Source of the DNA: Mucilaginibacter sp. | Lineage (GTDB): Bacteria > Bacteroidota > Bacteroidia > Sphingobacteriales > Sphingobacteriaceae | Direction: 5' to 3' | Assembly (NCBI GenBank): GCA_028287895.1 | Contig: JAQBOV010000018.1 | Location: 1-64,000 of the forward strand | DNA: 64,000 nt | Part shown: in pieces, positions 15,424-23,961 of the stretch | How the letters are laid out: every line of letters begins with the position of its first letter | Numbering within the stretch: position 1 is the stretch's first letter | Position numbers and translations under genes: made by a program | Notes under the pieces: model-generated | Databases searched by the model: none | What the model was told of the DNA's origin: nothing | What the model saw: only the letters and a program-made list of their open reading frames with translations

Positions 15424-16479
15424 TCAATTGCACATTTTTAACAATACCATCTCGCTGGAGAAACCGGGCCCCATTGCCATCATCAGGCCATGGCCATCTT
15501 CAAACCCTTCGTTCATAAACTTTTCAAGCACATACAATACCGTTACGCTCGACATATTGCCATAATTATTCATCACCGAACGGGTTTTTTGCAAAAAGTC
15601 TCCTTCTACGCCCAGCGCATCCGTATAAGCATCAAGCACCTTTTTGCCGCCGGGATGAAAGATAAAATTTTTTATATCGCTTATTTCCAGACCCTGCCCG
15701 GTTAAAAACCGGTCAATATCCTCTTTAACATGTTCATTGATAAATGTGGGAATATCTTTTGAGAACAGCACTTTAAACCCGGTATCTTTAAAATCCCAGC
15801 CCATTACTTCTAGCGAGTCGTAATACAGCTTACTGCTTGATGCCTGGTATTTTATCCTTTTATCCCCGGTTTGATTATCGCCCTTAATAATACAGGCGGC
15901 TATGCCGTCAGAAAATAAGCTGGAGCCTATAAAATTACTTTTGCTGTAATCATTCCTGAGCAAAGTTAATGAGCACAGCTCCACTGCTACCAGCAATACT
16001 ACCGCATCGGGGTTTGCCCTGGCCAGAGCATTTGCCTTGGCCATTCCTGATACGCCTCCGCCACATCCCAACCCAAAGATGGGCATACGGTTAATATGCG
16101 GGTTAAGCCTCATCTGGTTAATGATCAGGGCATCTATACTGGGCGTAGCAAGCCCGGTGGTCGAAACAAACAAGATATCAGTGATATCCAGCTTATCAAT
16201 GTTTGCACGAGCAATACAATCTTCAATAGCTTTAACGGACCATTTCAATGCCATTTGCAGATATTCATCATTGCGTTCCTCGAATGTGTTTGGGGTGGTA
16301 TAATAGCTCAACGGCTCACAAAAATTCCGTGTCACTATCTCCGTGTTATCAAAAGCACGTATAAGTCTGTCAACCTGTGGAAAATTTTCTGCGAACATTG
16401 CTCTTGCTTGTTCTTTCGCTTCTTGTTGGGCGATCTTATAAGGCAGGTCTATTTTTGATACTGATGCGATAAAAGGCAT
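15424..16479 (-). CDS. Type III polyketide synthase
   Basis: 351 residues, chalcone/stilbene synthase fold. The catalytic triad is visible: Cys139 (FGLGCGGG), His275 (FHPGGKK) and Asn308 (NNYGNMSS). Such enzymes extend a fatty acyl-CoA with malonyl-CoA to alkylpyrones or alkylresorcinols. The following ICMT-type methyltransferase suggests a methylated lipidic product, perhaps a membrane or resting-cell lipid. No dedicated regulator is adjacent. Confidence 0.93.
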   Translation of the reverse strand: MPFIASVSKIDLPYKIAQQEAKEQARAMFAENFPQVDRLIRAFDNTEIVTRNFCEPLSYYTTPNTFEERNDEYLQMALKWSVKAIEDCIARANIDKLDITDILFVSTTGLATPSIDALIINQMRLNPHINRMPIFGLGCGGGVSGMAKANALARANPDAVVLLVAVELCSLTLLRNDYSKSNFIGSSLFSDGIAACIIKGDNQTGDKRIKYQASSSKLYYDSLEVMGWDFKDTGFKVLFSKDIPTFINEHVKEDIDRFLTGQGLEISDIKNFIFHPGGKKVLDAYTDALGVEGDFLQKTRSVMNNYGNMSSVTVLYVLEKFMNEGFEDGHGLMMAMGPGFSSEMVLLKMCN

Positions 16480-16594
16480 ATCTGATTTTTAAAATGGATT
16501 ATAATATTAATAAAAAAAGATGGATTTGGTTTTGATCAATGGAGTATATATGATAAAGTACGTTTTAAAACCAAAGTTGGTTGCCAGTAAAAAT

Positions 16595-16616
16595 AAGAGC
16601 CCCTTACGGGGCTCTT
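16595..16616 (-). terminator. Terminator after the HGSNAT-like gene
   Basis: AAGAGCCCC/GGGGCTCTT with a TTAC loop; on the minus strand it is followed by ATTTTTAC. It lies 47 bases past the stop at 16663. Confidence 0.8.
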
Positions 16617-16662
16617 GGTGAGATTGAGATTTAGTTGATTATTATTATAAAAAGATCACTGT

Positions 16663-17796
16663 TTATACCCTGATATATATTTTTCGTTTATCCAGCACAT
16701 AGCCCACCAGCCAGCAAAGAAGCATAAAACTGATGGCAAATAACAGCGATCCAACAGCACCTGGCGCTATTTCCTGGTAAAAAACACTATTTAGCCAATT
16801 ATAAAAATTCACTTTCGGGCTAACGGGAATTAAATTAAATACGATTACTAATATTTCAGAAGTGATGTATAGAAACAGAGGGTTTTTACCAAGAATAGTG
16901 AAAAAACTGGTCCAGTTTCCTTTATTCCATTTGTTGATCTCAAGGGCATATAACAACAGCGAAATGATAACCAGATCGAGGCCGGTAGTAATAAGCACAA
17001 ATGAGCTTGTCCACAATTTCTTATTGATGGGGAATACCGAATTCCAGCAAATGGCAATAAAGATGAAAAGACAGCCCGTAAGTAATAACTTGGATATGGT
17101 CTCATACCCCTTACCTTTTTGCTGAATAAATTTACCGGCGTAGTAACCTATGATCACATTGACAATAGCCGGTAAAGTGCTTAATACGCCTTCAGGGTCA
17201 AATGCAATGTGTTCGCCATGGTAAAGATGCGAATCCCCAAACAGCCATTTATCCAAATATATTCCTGCATTACCAGTCATACTTAGCGGATCGGTATGGT
17301 TACCGAAAACAAGCAGAATGATCCAATAACCGAGTAAAAATAAACCGGATAAAATATATACCGCGCGTGCAGATAAAAAATGAATCATTAGCGAGGCAAA
17401 GCAATAACATAAAGCAATACGTTGTAACACCCCCATGATACGGGTATTACTGACAGGCGAAAGCTCCAAATGACCATCATGCATACGCACAAACGGGAAC
17501 CAGTACATCAGGTACCCTATTAAAAAGATAATTATTGTTCGTTTAAAAATTTTGGCTAATACTGCACCGGTGCCTAGCTGCTGATATCGCTTCATGGTGA
17601 AACTCATTGCATTACCTACGGCAAATAAAAATGATGGAAAAACAAGATCGGTTGGAGTAAAACCATGCCAGGTAGCATGCTCTAGAGGCCAGAAAGCCGT
17701 TGCTCCGCTACCTGGTGTATTTACAATGATCATGAAACAAAGGGTCATTCCACGGAACACGTCAAGTGATAAAAACCTCGGTGAAGCGTCGGCCAT
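16663..17796 (-). CDS. HGSNAT/DUF5009-type membrane acyltransferase
   Basis: 377 residues with about ten membrane helices. The N-terminus RFLSLDVFRGMTLCFMIIVNTPG and the conserved HATWHGFTPTDLVFPSFLFAVG are hallmarks of the heparan-alpha-glucosaminide N-acetyltransferase-like family (COG4299), with the catalytic-type His in the second motif. In bacteria these proteins are thought to acetylate amino sugars such as GlcN across the membrane. It has its own terminator. Substrate is not shown by context. Confidence 0.85.
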   Translation of the reverse strand: MADASPRFLSLDVFRGMTLCFMIIVNTPGSGATAFWPLEHATWHGFTPTDLVFPSFLFAVGNAMSFTMKRYQQLGTGAVLAKIFKRTIIIFLIGYLMYWFPFVRMHDGHLELSPVSNTRIMGVLQRIALCYCFASLMIHFLSARAVYILSGLFLLGYWIILLVFGNHTDPLSMTGNAGIYLDKWLFGDSHLYHGEHIAFDPEGVLSTLPAIVNVIIGYYAGKFIQQKGKGYETISKLLLTGCLFIFIAICWNSVFPINKKLWTSSFVLITTGLDLVIISLLLYALEINKWNKGNWTSFFTILGKNPLFLYITSEILVIVFNLIPVSPKVNFYNWLNSVFYQEIAPGAVGSLLFAISFMLLCWLVGYVLDKRKIYIRV

Positions 17797-17967
17797 AATT
17801 TAGATTAGTTGAATTGGAAAGTCCAATGTAGTAATAACAATCTAAATTTAAAATAAAAGGCCAATAAGTTTATAAACTTATTAAAAATGCTTAAAAAGCA
17901 TATTAAAAGATAACTTAGAAAAAGAAAATAGATTACTTAAAGCCCCCGGATACTTGACAACTGTTCA

Positions 17968-18246
17968 TTAATCCTGGTAACCGGCGAGTTCGGGTTCATT
18001 ATATTCCAGGATGAAATTTACGATACGATATACATTTTCCTCTTCAAGGACAGCACTGCCGTACCGCTCCCACTCAAATAACTCAGCCCCTAACCTGATT
18101 TCTCCAATATCTGTACCTCCTTCACTCAAAATATACCGGCCCGTTGCAAACAGATCGCCGCCGGTGATTTCTTCATAAACGGGCTCAATAGTAATTAAGC
18201 GCTCACCGTTTTCTGTATCCAGTTGATATTTTACAGGATTAACCAT
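17968..18246 (-). CDS. Unknown protein, 92 aa
   Basis: 92 residues, acidic, soluble, no signal peptide. Predicted mostly beta strands at the start (VKYQLDTENGERLITIEPVYEEI) and a helix near the end (ENVYRIVNFILEY). I do not recognise the family. Codon use and the clean ATG support a real gene. It stands alone between two AT-rich spacers. Confidence 0.6.
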   Translation of the reverse strand: MVNPVKYQLDTENGERLITIEPVYEEITGGDLFATGRYILSEGGTDIGEIRLGAELFEWERYGSAVLEEENVYRIVNFILEYNEPELAGYQD

Positions 18247-18740
18247 AACCTTGGTTTTAAATACTTAAGACACCTGAATTTATATTTTGTTTCATGAAAT
18301 CATTTTTTATAGTCGCGAAATCCTTATCCTGAAAATAAAGATTAAAATATTAAAAATCAAGTTGTTAAACCAAAAACTTAAGCGGAATATCAAACCTGAT
18401 CAATTACTTTCTATAATAATTTTTTGTTAGTCGGGGCACCCTGCAAAGTTAATAGCAGCACTTTCCCGATAAGTTAAATTATAACTAAACATAAAAATTA
18501 AATTAATCATTTACAAGTATTAAAAATGATTGTTTCAAACTGTATTCCATACACTCTGCTGTTTCAGAACGAGTTATTAATTTTTTACATTTTTTTACTT
18601 TAAATAACAAGGAATTAAGTTCTATATAACAGAATTTTATGAAAAATTAAAAAACATTCCGGGCACGATACCAATTTATAAACTTATCCTAAACTGGTAC
18701 ATTTTTTGACAAGTATCCATAATAAGATAAATCATTATAG
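18247..18740. other. AT-rich spacer, no gene seen
   Basis: About 490 bases of very AT-rich DNA between divergent short genes. The only structure I see is a loose inverted repeat AATCATT ... AATGATT near 18508-18533. No open frame with coding character, no tRNA and no perfect TAnnTTTG box. Confidence 0.5.
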
Positions 18741-19040
18741 ATGCTTTCTAATAACTTTTACGTAATACAAACCGAGAATGGTGATATGATCCGGGATGCA
18801 AAATCCATGTTGAGAATCAATATTCATCAGTTGGATAATAGATCGTTTCTTCCCAATCCGTCAGAACTGCAATTCTACAGTATAAATTCACGGGTGTTGC
18901 TTGCTTTTGAAACTGTTAATATTAAAGATTATTTAAGGCCATTAGTGGCTTCGGCACTGCTGTGGTATGCCCAACATATTGGCTATCCTGAAATGAATAT
19001 TAGTACTGAAGACCCGAGGCCATCTCTTAAAGCAGGGTGA
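18741..19040 (+). CDS. Unknown protein, 99 aa
   Basis: 99 residues, soluble. Begins MLSNNFYVIQTENGDM; contains YSINSRVLLAFETVNIKDYLRPLVASALLWYAQ. No domain recognised. Its TGA stop (19038-19040) directly touches the stop of the convergent gene at 19041, with no spacer. Confidence 0.55.
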   Translation: MLSNNFYVIQTENGDMIRDAKSMLRINIHQLDNRSFLPNPSELQFYSINSRVLLAFETVNIKDYLRPLVASALLWYAQHIGYPEMNISTEDPRPSLKAG

Positions 19041-19361
19041 TTACAGCATTAGCAAATATTTCTCAAATTGGGGAATAAAATCATCAAACAGTTCACACCC
19101 GCTTGCTTTTTCATACTCGCTTTTTGTGAATGTATAAATTATGTAACCATTTTTTACACATTCCATCTGGTATTCCCAGTCACCTATTTTCCAGGCAATA
19201 GAAAGGCTTCCGGATTGTGTTGGCTTAAACCTTACATCCCGCTCCAGATTGATGTCCTCGATATAATTTAAAACCTTTTCGGCATTGTCCCGTGCAATGT
19301 CGTTGGGTTTTGGACTGTATGGATCAGTTCTGTTCAGCACAGCTGTAATTTGTGGGTGCAT
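19041..19361 (-). CDS. Unknown protein, 106 aa
   Basis: 106 residues, soluble, mixed alpha/beta (SLSIAWKIGDWEYQMECVKNGYIIYTFTKSEYEKASG, then DDFIPQFEKYLLML). I do not recognise the family; the layout resembles small orphan or immunity-like proteins but nothing supports a toxin partner. It is convergent with the gene ending at 19040, stop to stop. Confidence 0.6.
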   Translation of the reverse strand: MHPQITAVLNRTDPYSPKPNDIARDNAEKVLNYIEDINLERDVRFKPTQSGSLSIAWKIGDWEYQMECVKNGYIIYTFTKSEYEKASGCELFDDFIPQFEKYLLML

Positions 19362-19518
19362 TTTAAAAAAAACAAATAATAGTTTACATTCAATTTATAC
19401 GTGAATCAGCTTAATAGGTTCGCACTTTTAATGGTATACTATTTGCATATAAGTTAAATATAGTTCCGTTACTAACCGTTTTTGATACCATTGCTTAAAA
19501 CCTATTAAAAATATCATC

Positions 19519-19917
19519 ATGTGTAAACTTGTATTAATTGACGATAATCCCATAGATCATTATATAATGCGCACCATGCTTTATAATAATGAAGCCTGTA
19601 AGCAAGCTACCTACACTTTTGATGGCAGCATGATACTTGAATTTATGGAGGAAAATAAATTTGCTACGGATCTATTACCGGATGTTATTTTTCTTGACCT
19701 TACAATGCCCGATTTTAGCGGGTGGGAATTCCTTGACAAGTTTGAGAAGCTTAAGGATAGTTTAAATAAACCGATTGGGTTATATGTGATGACTTCTTCG
19801 GTAAGGGAATCGGATAAAGAGCGCTCCAGCAGATACGGGTGTGTCAGTTCATTTATCAGCAAGCCTTTATCAAGGCAGGTATTAAATACGATTTGCCAGC
19901 AGACAGCCGCTAATTAG
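19519..19917 (+). CDS. Stand-alone response-regulator receiver protein
   Basis: 132 residues, a single receiver domain. The acidic pocket Asp8-Asp9, phosphoacceptor Asp60 (FLDLTMPD), Thr92 and Lys115 (SKPLS) are all present, so phosphorylation is likely. No output domain. In Bacteroidota such CheY-like proteins usually act with hybrid kinases encoded elsewhere; the only histidine kinase in this window is at 27543-28628. Confidence 0.93.
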   Translation: MCKLVLIDDNPIDHYIMRTMLYNNEACKQATYTFDGSMILEFMEENKFATDLLPDVIFLDLTMPDFSGWEFLDKFEKLKDSLNKPIGLYVMTSSVRESDKERSSRYGCVSSFISKPLSRQVLNTICQQTAAN

Positions 19918-19972
19918 AAACAATTTAATGTTTTTTTCATATATAGTTTTTTAGTTCATGTATTAACCAAAC

Positions 19973-20005
19973 AAAACGCCGGCTTGCAAATCCCGGCGTT
20001 TTTAT
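19973..20005. terminator. Bidirectional terminator
   Basis: AAAACGCCGG (19973-19982) pairs with CCGGCGTTTT (19993-20002), with T tracts both ways. It separates the receiver gene (plus) from the DUF6786 gene (minus). Confidence 0.85.
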
Positions 20006-20041
20006 TTTGATACGAATCAAATCTGCCATATGGAATGATCT

Positions 20042-21277
20042 TTATTCAAGAGCTGAACGGATATCACTTAAAGAGACTCCCAACGTTTTAACAGCAATAC
20101 TATTCAAACCCGCTTTATTGCCGGTAAAATGGAAAATACAGTGCTGGTGGGCTAATTTCTCACCCGGCTTCAGAAATGCACCCGGCGAAACACTTTCAAT
20201 CTCATAGAAAGGCCCCATTTGAGTCCCATTAGCCAAAGGCCCGTCATTGTATGAGTTTACAGCATCCCCCTGTAATGGATTTTTATCAGGCGTCCACTCC
20301 TGGTTCAGATAAGTGCCCTTATTAGTCACATCAAATAAAATGATGGTAAGCACATTATTAGCAGCATCATAGCTGCCTGCTATTGCTTTGGTGCGCGCAG
20401 CGGGCATCCCTAATTTGCCCCTTGATTTTCCATCCGCCTTAAAAAACAGATGCCCTTTTTTATAGGTAACCCTATCCGGAGGGATTTGGCCGAAATAATC
20501 TGTTGTAGCCACTTTACCACCAGTATTGTCGTGATACGGAATAACAATTACTACTTTAGAAGAGGGTGTAAACATATCCAGGTTCCATAAACAGGGCGCC
20601 CCTGTTTGAGTTGTCCATGCCTTTGCGCCGGTATTGGTAATCGTATTATCTGTTTTAATGCCAACCGTTTTAACAGTAATATCCAGTTGGATACCGAATG
20701 CTTTTTCTATATCTGCCCTCGGTAGCAAAGTGATGGTCCGCTCAACCTTAAGATCAAGCCGGGTGCCCTTATAATTAGCAAGGCTCATATCTTTAGTCAA
20801 TGATACCCGCTTGTCACTTTTGGCGATAACAGTCCAGCTTTCATGATCAAAAGCGGCAGGAGTATGCCAGTTGGCAAACTCCATTTTTGTGCCCTGTTTA
20901 AAAAATAATGCAAACTTTCCGCCTTCAGGCCCCAGCCAAAGCCTGTCTTCGCCGCCATAGGCATTCATATGGGGATCAACAGCGGCATTAAATGCTTTGT
21001 AATTGATCCAGCCAAAGCTTCTGCCGGTATCGCCATCAGCGGTGGATGTAAATACTTTGCCCTGGTATTTTGCCGAAATAATAACCAGTGAACGGTCACC
21101 ATTGCCCTTCAGCAATATTACACTGTCCCTATTTTTCAGAAAGTTGAGATCATAACCAAAAGTGCCTTTTTTAAAAGAAGGGATGTCACCGCTATAATTC
21201 TTATTCTGTTTGGTTTGGCATGAACATACAAGCACTAAACCTATAATAAAAATGCATTCGGTCCAGAATTTCATCAC
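20042..21277 (-). CDS. DUF6786-like lipoprotein
   Basis: 411 residues. A lipoprotein signal peptide ends LVLVCSCQT, so Cys20 would be lipidated. The rest is a beta-rich secreted domain of the type found beside sugar-active enzymes (GEDRLWLGPEGGKFALFF, GAPCLWNLDMF, ending LKPGEKLAHQHCIFHFTG), which recalls aldose-epimerase-like folds. I believe this is the DUF6786 family; no activity is known to me. It is the last gene of an operon with GH172 and a fumarylacetoacetate hydrolase-family protein, six bases after GH172, so a role in handling the same sugar is likely. Confidence 0.75.
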   Translation of the reverse strand: MMKFWTECIFIIGLVLVCSCQTKQNKNYSGDIPSFKKGTFGYDLNFLKNRDSVILLKGNGDRSLVIISAKYQGKVFTSTADGDTGRSFGWINYKAFNAAVDPHMNAYGGEDRLWLGPEGGKFALFFKQGTKMEFANWHTPAAFDHESWTVIAKSDKRVSLTKDMSLANYKGTRLDLKVERTITLLPRADIEKAFGIQLDITVKTVGIKTDNTITNTGAKAWTTQTGAPCLWNLDMFTPSSKVVIVIPYHDNTGGKVATTDYFGQIPPDRVTYKKGHLFFKADGKSRGKLGMPAARTKAIAGSYDAANNVLTIILFDVTNKGTYLNQEWTPDKNPLQGDAVNSYNDGPLANGTQMGPFYEIESVSPGAFLKPGEKLAHQHCIFHFTGNKAGLNSIAVKTLGVSLSDIRSALE

Positions 21278-21283
21278 AACATA

Positions 21284-22456
21284 TCAGTTTACTTCCAATT
21301 GATCTTTAGCAGGTAATTTAGGAAAAGGGTTGTGAGGTTCTGTCTGGTACCAGAAAACAACTGATGCAATATCATCCTGCAAAGGCATATATCGTCCATC
21401 ATGATGCCAGCCCAGGTCCTGGATGGTTACTTTCAGGTCCTTGTCAAAACGGATAGGGTCCATTATATGCCACCGGTACAAACCAAAACGCTGCGCTATA
21501 TCATAGTGCCCATCGCCCCTGATCACTTGCGGCAAGCCGGTATACGGGCCGCTAAATTCGGTATACTCACTTGTTTCAACCCCGTCTTTACTTTTATGCT
21601 GACTGTCAAAATCATAAGCGCCATTGAAGTAATCTTCGGTACCTGTTCCGTTAACAGTTGGGAACTCGGTATCTCCGTCGATAAAAAACTTGATCTCACC
21701 TTCGCCCCACCAGCCATTTTTATTTGATCCATAAGCCATGTACGTACCCACAAATTGCCCTTTGCCTCTGATGCTGTCTATCAATACATAGTCCTTTTTA
21801 AAGGGCAAGGGGTTAACCCTGCGGAACTGTGCGTGGAAATAACCTGCATCCCCGGGCACCTCGGTAAGTGTATAATCCACCTGGTAATAGAGTACCATGT
21901 CGGCATTGTCAATATTCTCCATGGTTATCCGGCATTTTTTGCGGAAAGGCATTGGCCAGTAACAATTAAACCCGCTGCCCGGATTTACAACTACAGCCAG
22001 TGACTGCACCGGAGCAAATTTGCCCCATGCCATACAAAAAAAATCGCCTGCAGGCACTTCAACGGAGGGCGTTGTTTCATCATCCCAATAAAAACGAAGG
22101 ATCGAATAGCGCCAGTTGCCAGTCGGCGTCATCCAGATATGCTGAATGGCACCCGAACCGTCTATTTCGGCTACCGTAAAAGTTGTATGCTTTTTGATCA
22201 CTACACTGGGGCTTACTTTCCACTTCTGCCCCAAATCTCGTGACGGCCCTGCTCCTGTGCCTGTCGTAGCCATGCCGCCTTTACCCTTTTCCCCGTTAAA
22301 ATTCTCGGGACTTATGGAACGCGTTTTTGCATCCGATGTACGATACAGGTTACCCAGGTTTAGATCTAAGCCATTAAATTTCTGTTGCGCCTCTGCAGAA
22401 AACACAACCGATGCAAACATCAATAAAATCAGGGTCTGTTTTTTCATTACGATCAT
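21284..22456 (-). CDS. GH172 (DUF2961) glycoside hydrolase
   Basis: 390 residues from the ATG that directly follows the upstream stop codon; an in-frame ATG at 22447 (MKKQTLILL) gives the more typical signal peptide. The signal peptide ends SAEAQQ. GH172 motifs are visible: GGMATTGTGAGPSRDLG, GEGEIKFFIDGD and GTGTEDYF, where the Glu residues are the likely catalytic pair. Characterised GH172 enzymes act on furanosides: fructofuranose dianhydrides and D-arabinofuranose. It is translationally close-coupled with the upstream FAH-family gene. Confidence 0.88.
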   Translation of the reverse strand: MIVMKKQTLILLMFASVVFSAEAQQKFNGLDLNLGNLYRTSDAKTRSISPENFNGEKGKGGMATTGTGAGPSRDLGQKWKVSPSVVIKKHTTFTVAEIDGSGAIQHIWMTPTGNWRYSILRFYWDDETTPSVEVPAGDFFCMAWGKFAPVQSLAVVVNPGSGFNCYWPMPFRKKCRITMENIDNADMVLYYQVDYTLTEVPGDAGYFHAQFRRVNPLPFKKDYVLIDSIRGKGQFVGTYMAYGSNKNGWWGEGEIKFFIDGDTEFPTVNGTGTEDYFNGAYDFDSQHKSKDGVETSEYTEFSGPYTGLPQVIRGDGHYDIAQRFGLYRWHIMDPIRFDKDLKVTIQDLGWHHDGRYMPLQDDIASVVFWYQTEPHNPFPKLPAKDQLEVN

Positions 22457-23308
22457 TTATAGTGGTTTAAAACTTACAGTATTTACCAGAGTACCTATGC
22501 CACCTATGTCAATGGATATGATATCTCCTTGCTGTAAAGTGAAATCATTTGGTGGTACAAGGCATGTACCGGTCATTAGAAAACTTCCATCAGGGAAATC
22601 ACATTCCCGGTACAGGTAACCGGCAAGCTCGGTAAAGCTCCGCTTCATTCTGTTGATGCTGGTTTCATCCCTGTAAATTTCCGAGTCGTCGCGGCTAATG
22701 CTCATTTTGATAACAGTATCGGCAGATACAGGCTCCCCGGGCACATACAGGCATGGGCCTATTGCTGCACTTTGTTCGTAAATTTTTGCCTGCGGCAGGT
22801 ATAAGGCATTTTCGCCCTCAATGCTGCGCGAGCTCATATCGTTACCTATGGTATAGCCCTGGATATTTCCTTTTGAATTGATAAACAAGGTCATTTCGGG
22901 TTCTGGCACATTCCATGATGAATCGCGCCGGATATAAACCTGTTGATTGTGTCCTGCAACACGATGGGGTGTGGCTTTAAAAAATAATTCGGGTCGCTCA
23001 GCGGCATAAACTTTGTCGTACAGATCCGCTGCCCCTGAATCGGCGGATTCTTCCATACGGGCCTGGCGGCTTCTCAGATAAGTTACGCCGGCTGCCCATA
23101 CCTCCTGTCTTCCAATAGGCGGCTGCAAACTTTCATTTATATGAGCGGTTGCCATTTCTTCGGAAAGAATGGGCAGTTCGGGTATTATCTCTGATAAATA
23201 TGGATATAGCCCCTCCCGGTTGATCAGCGAATCCCATTCATATTGAAGCAGGTAACTTGCATAATTATGCTGTAATACAATACCGGCCGACAGTTTATAT
23301 AATTTCAT
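22457..23308 (-). CDS. Fumarylacetoacetate hydrolase-family protein
   Basis: 283 residues from ATG 23308 ([13 protein letters not shown]); the frame extends to 23338 but the extra residues are not family-like. The FAH fold is clear: [50 protein letters not shown], with the metal-binding Glu pair. This motif set resembles 2-keto-3-deoxy-D-arabonate dehydratase more than true fumarylacetoacetase. It is the first gene of the operon with GH172 and DUF6786. Confidence 0.85.
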   Translation of the reverse strand: MKLYKLSAGIVLQHNYASYLLQYEWDSLINREGLYPYLSEIIPELPILSEEMATAHINESLQPPIGRQEVWAAGVTYLRSRQARMEESADSGAADLYDKVYAAERPELFFKATPHRVAGHNQQVYIRRDSSWNVPEPEMTLFINSKGNIQGYTIGNDMSSRSIEGENALYLPQAKIYEQSAAIGPCLYVPGEPVSADTVIKMSISRDDSEIYRDETSINRMKRSFTELAGYLYRECDFPDGSFLMTGTCLVPPNDFTLQQGDIISIDIGGIGTLVNTVSFKPL

Positions 23309-23436
23309 AGCGGATAACAGGTTTACAATTGGCAACACAATATAGTAACCTTTGATAATCTTAATGAATTGTTTTTGAAAAGATTATAATAAGGTAATAT
23401 ACGGACCCTAAATTAGTTGAAACTAACTGTACAATC

Positions 23437-23916
23437 ATGAAGCAAGCACTGATATATAGTTTAAAGGTTTGGATCACCGGCGTGGTCATGACTTTAATAA
23501 TTACCTGGACAGCGGACATTGCTGCACCATATGCTTTTTCACAATACCTATACAGTGGATTCTTTGGAAGGATAGTAGAAATATGGCTTCTTTCACTGGC
23601 TTATGTTGTGCCCTTTTGTCTATGTGTTATGGTCTTATTTACTTTTGATTTAAAGGCATCGTCGATCAAGGTAACGTTAACACTGCTTACATTGGTTTTA
23701 GCCTGGCTACCTGTCCTGGCTTTAACGATGATCGTTGATGAGCCGGTTTCATTGGGCTTTAAGCTGGAAGCTGTGGTTTATATCTTCCTTAACTGTCTGT
23801 GTATATCTTTCTACCGGCTTAAACCTGTTTTTTCAAACAGTGAAAGTAAAAACAATAAATTCCCGCACATTAAGCAAATCAAAGATATCTCCAGGCCTTC
23901 ACCCAGTTACTCTTAA
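23437..23916 (+). CDS. Four-helix membrane protein, unknown
   Basis: 159 residues. Hydrophobic segments at about 10-28, 45-70, 80-100 and 107-127, then a charged Ser/Lys tail. No motif recognised. Transcribed divergently from the FAH/GH172 operon. Function unknown. Confidence 0.6.
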   Translation: MKQALIYSLKVWITGVVMTLIITWTADIAAPYAFSQYLYSGFFGRIVEIWLLSLAYVVPFCLCVMVLFTFDLKASSIKVTLTLLTLVLAWLPVLALTMIVDEPVSLGFKLEAVVYIFLNCLCISFYRLKPVFSNSESKNNKFPHIKQIKDISRPSPSYS

Positions 23917-23961
23917 ACCCGGGTTTGTTTCTGTGGGATAAAAGAGACGCAAATATCTTCG

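Noticed and set aside
17968..19361. Toxin-antitoxin or immunity pair
   Set aside because: The small genes are convergent or isolated, not a two-gene operon, and have no recognisable toxin or DNA-binding motif.
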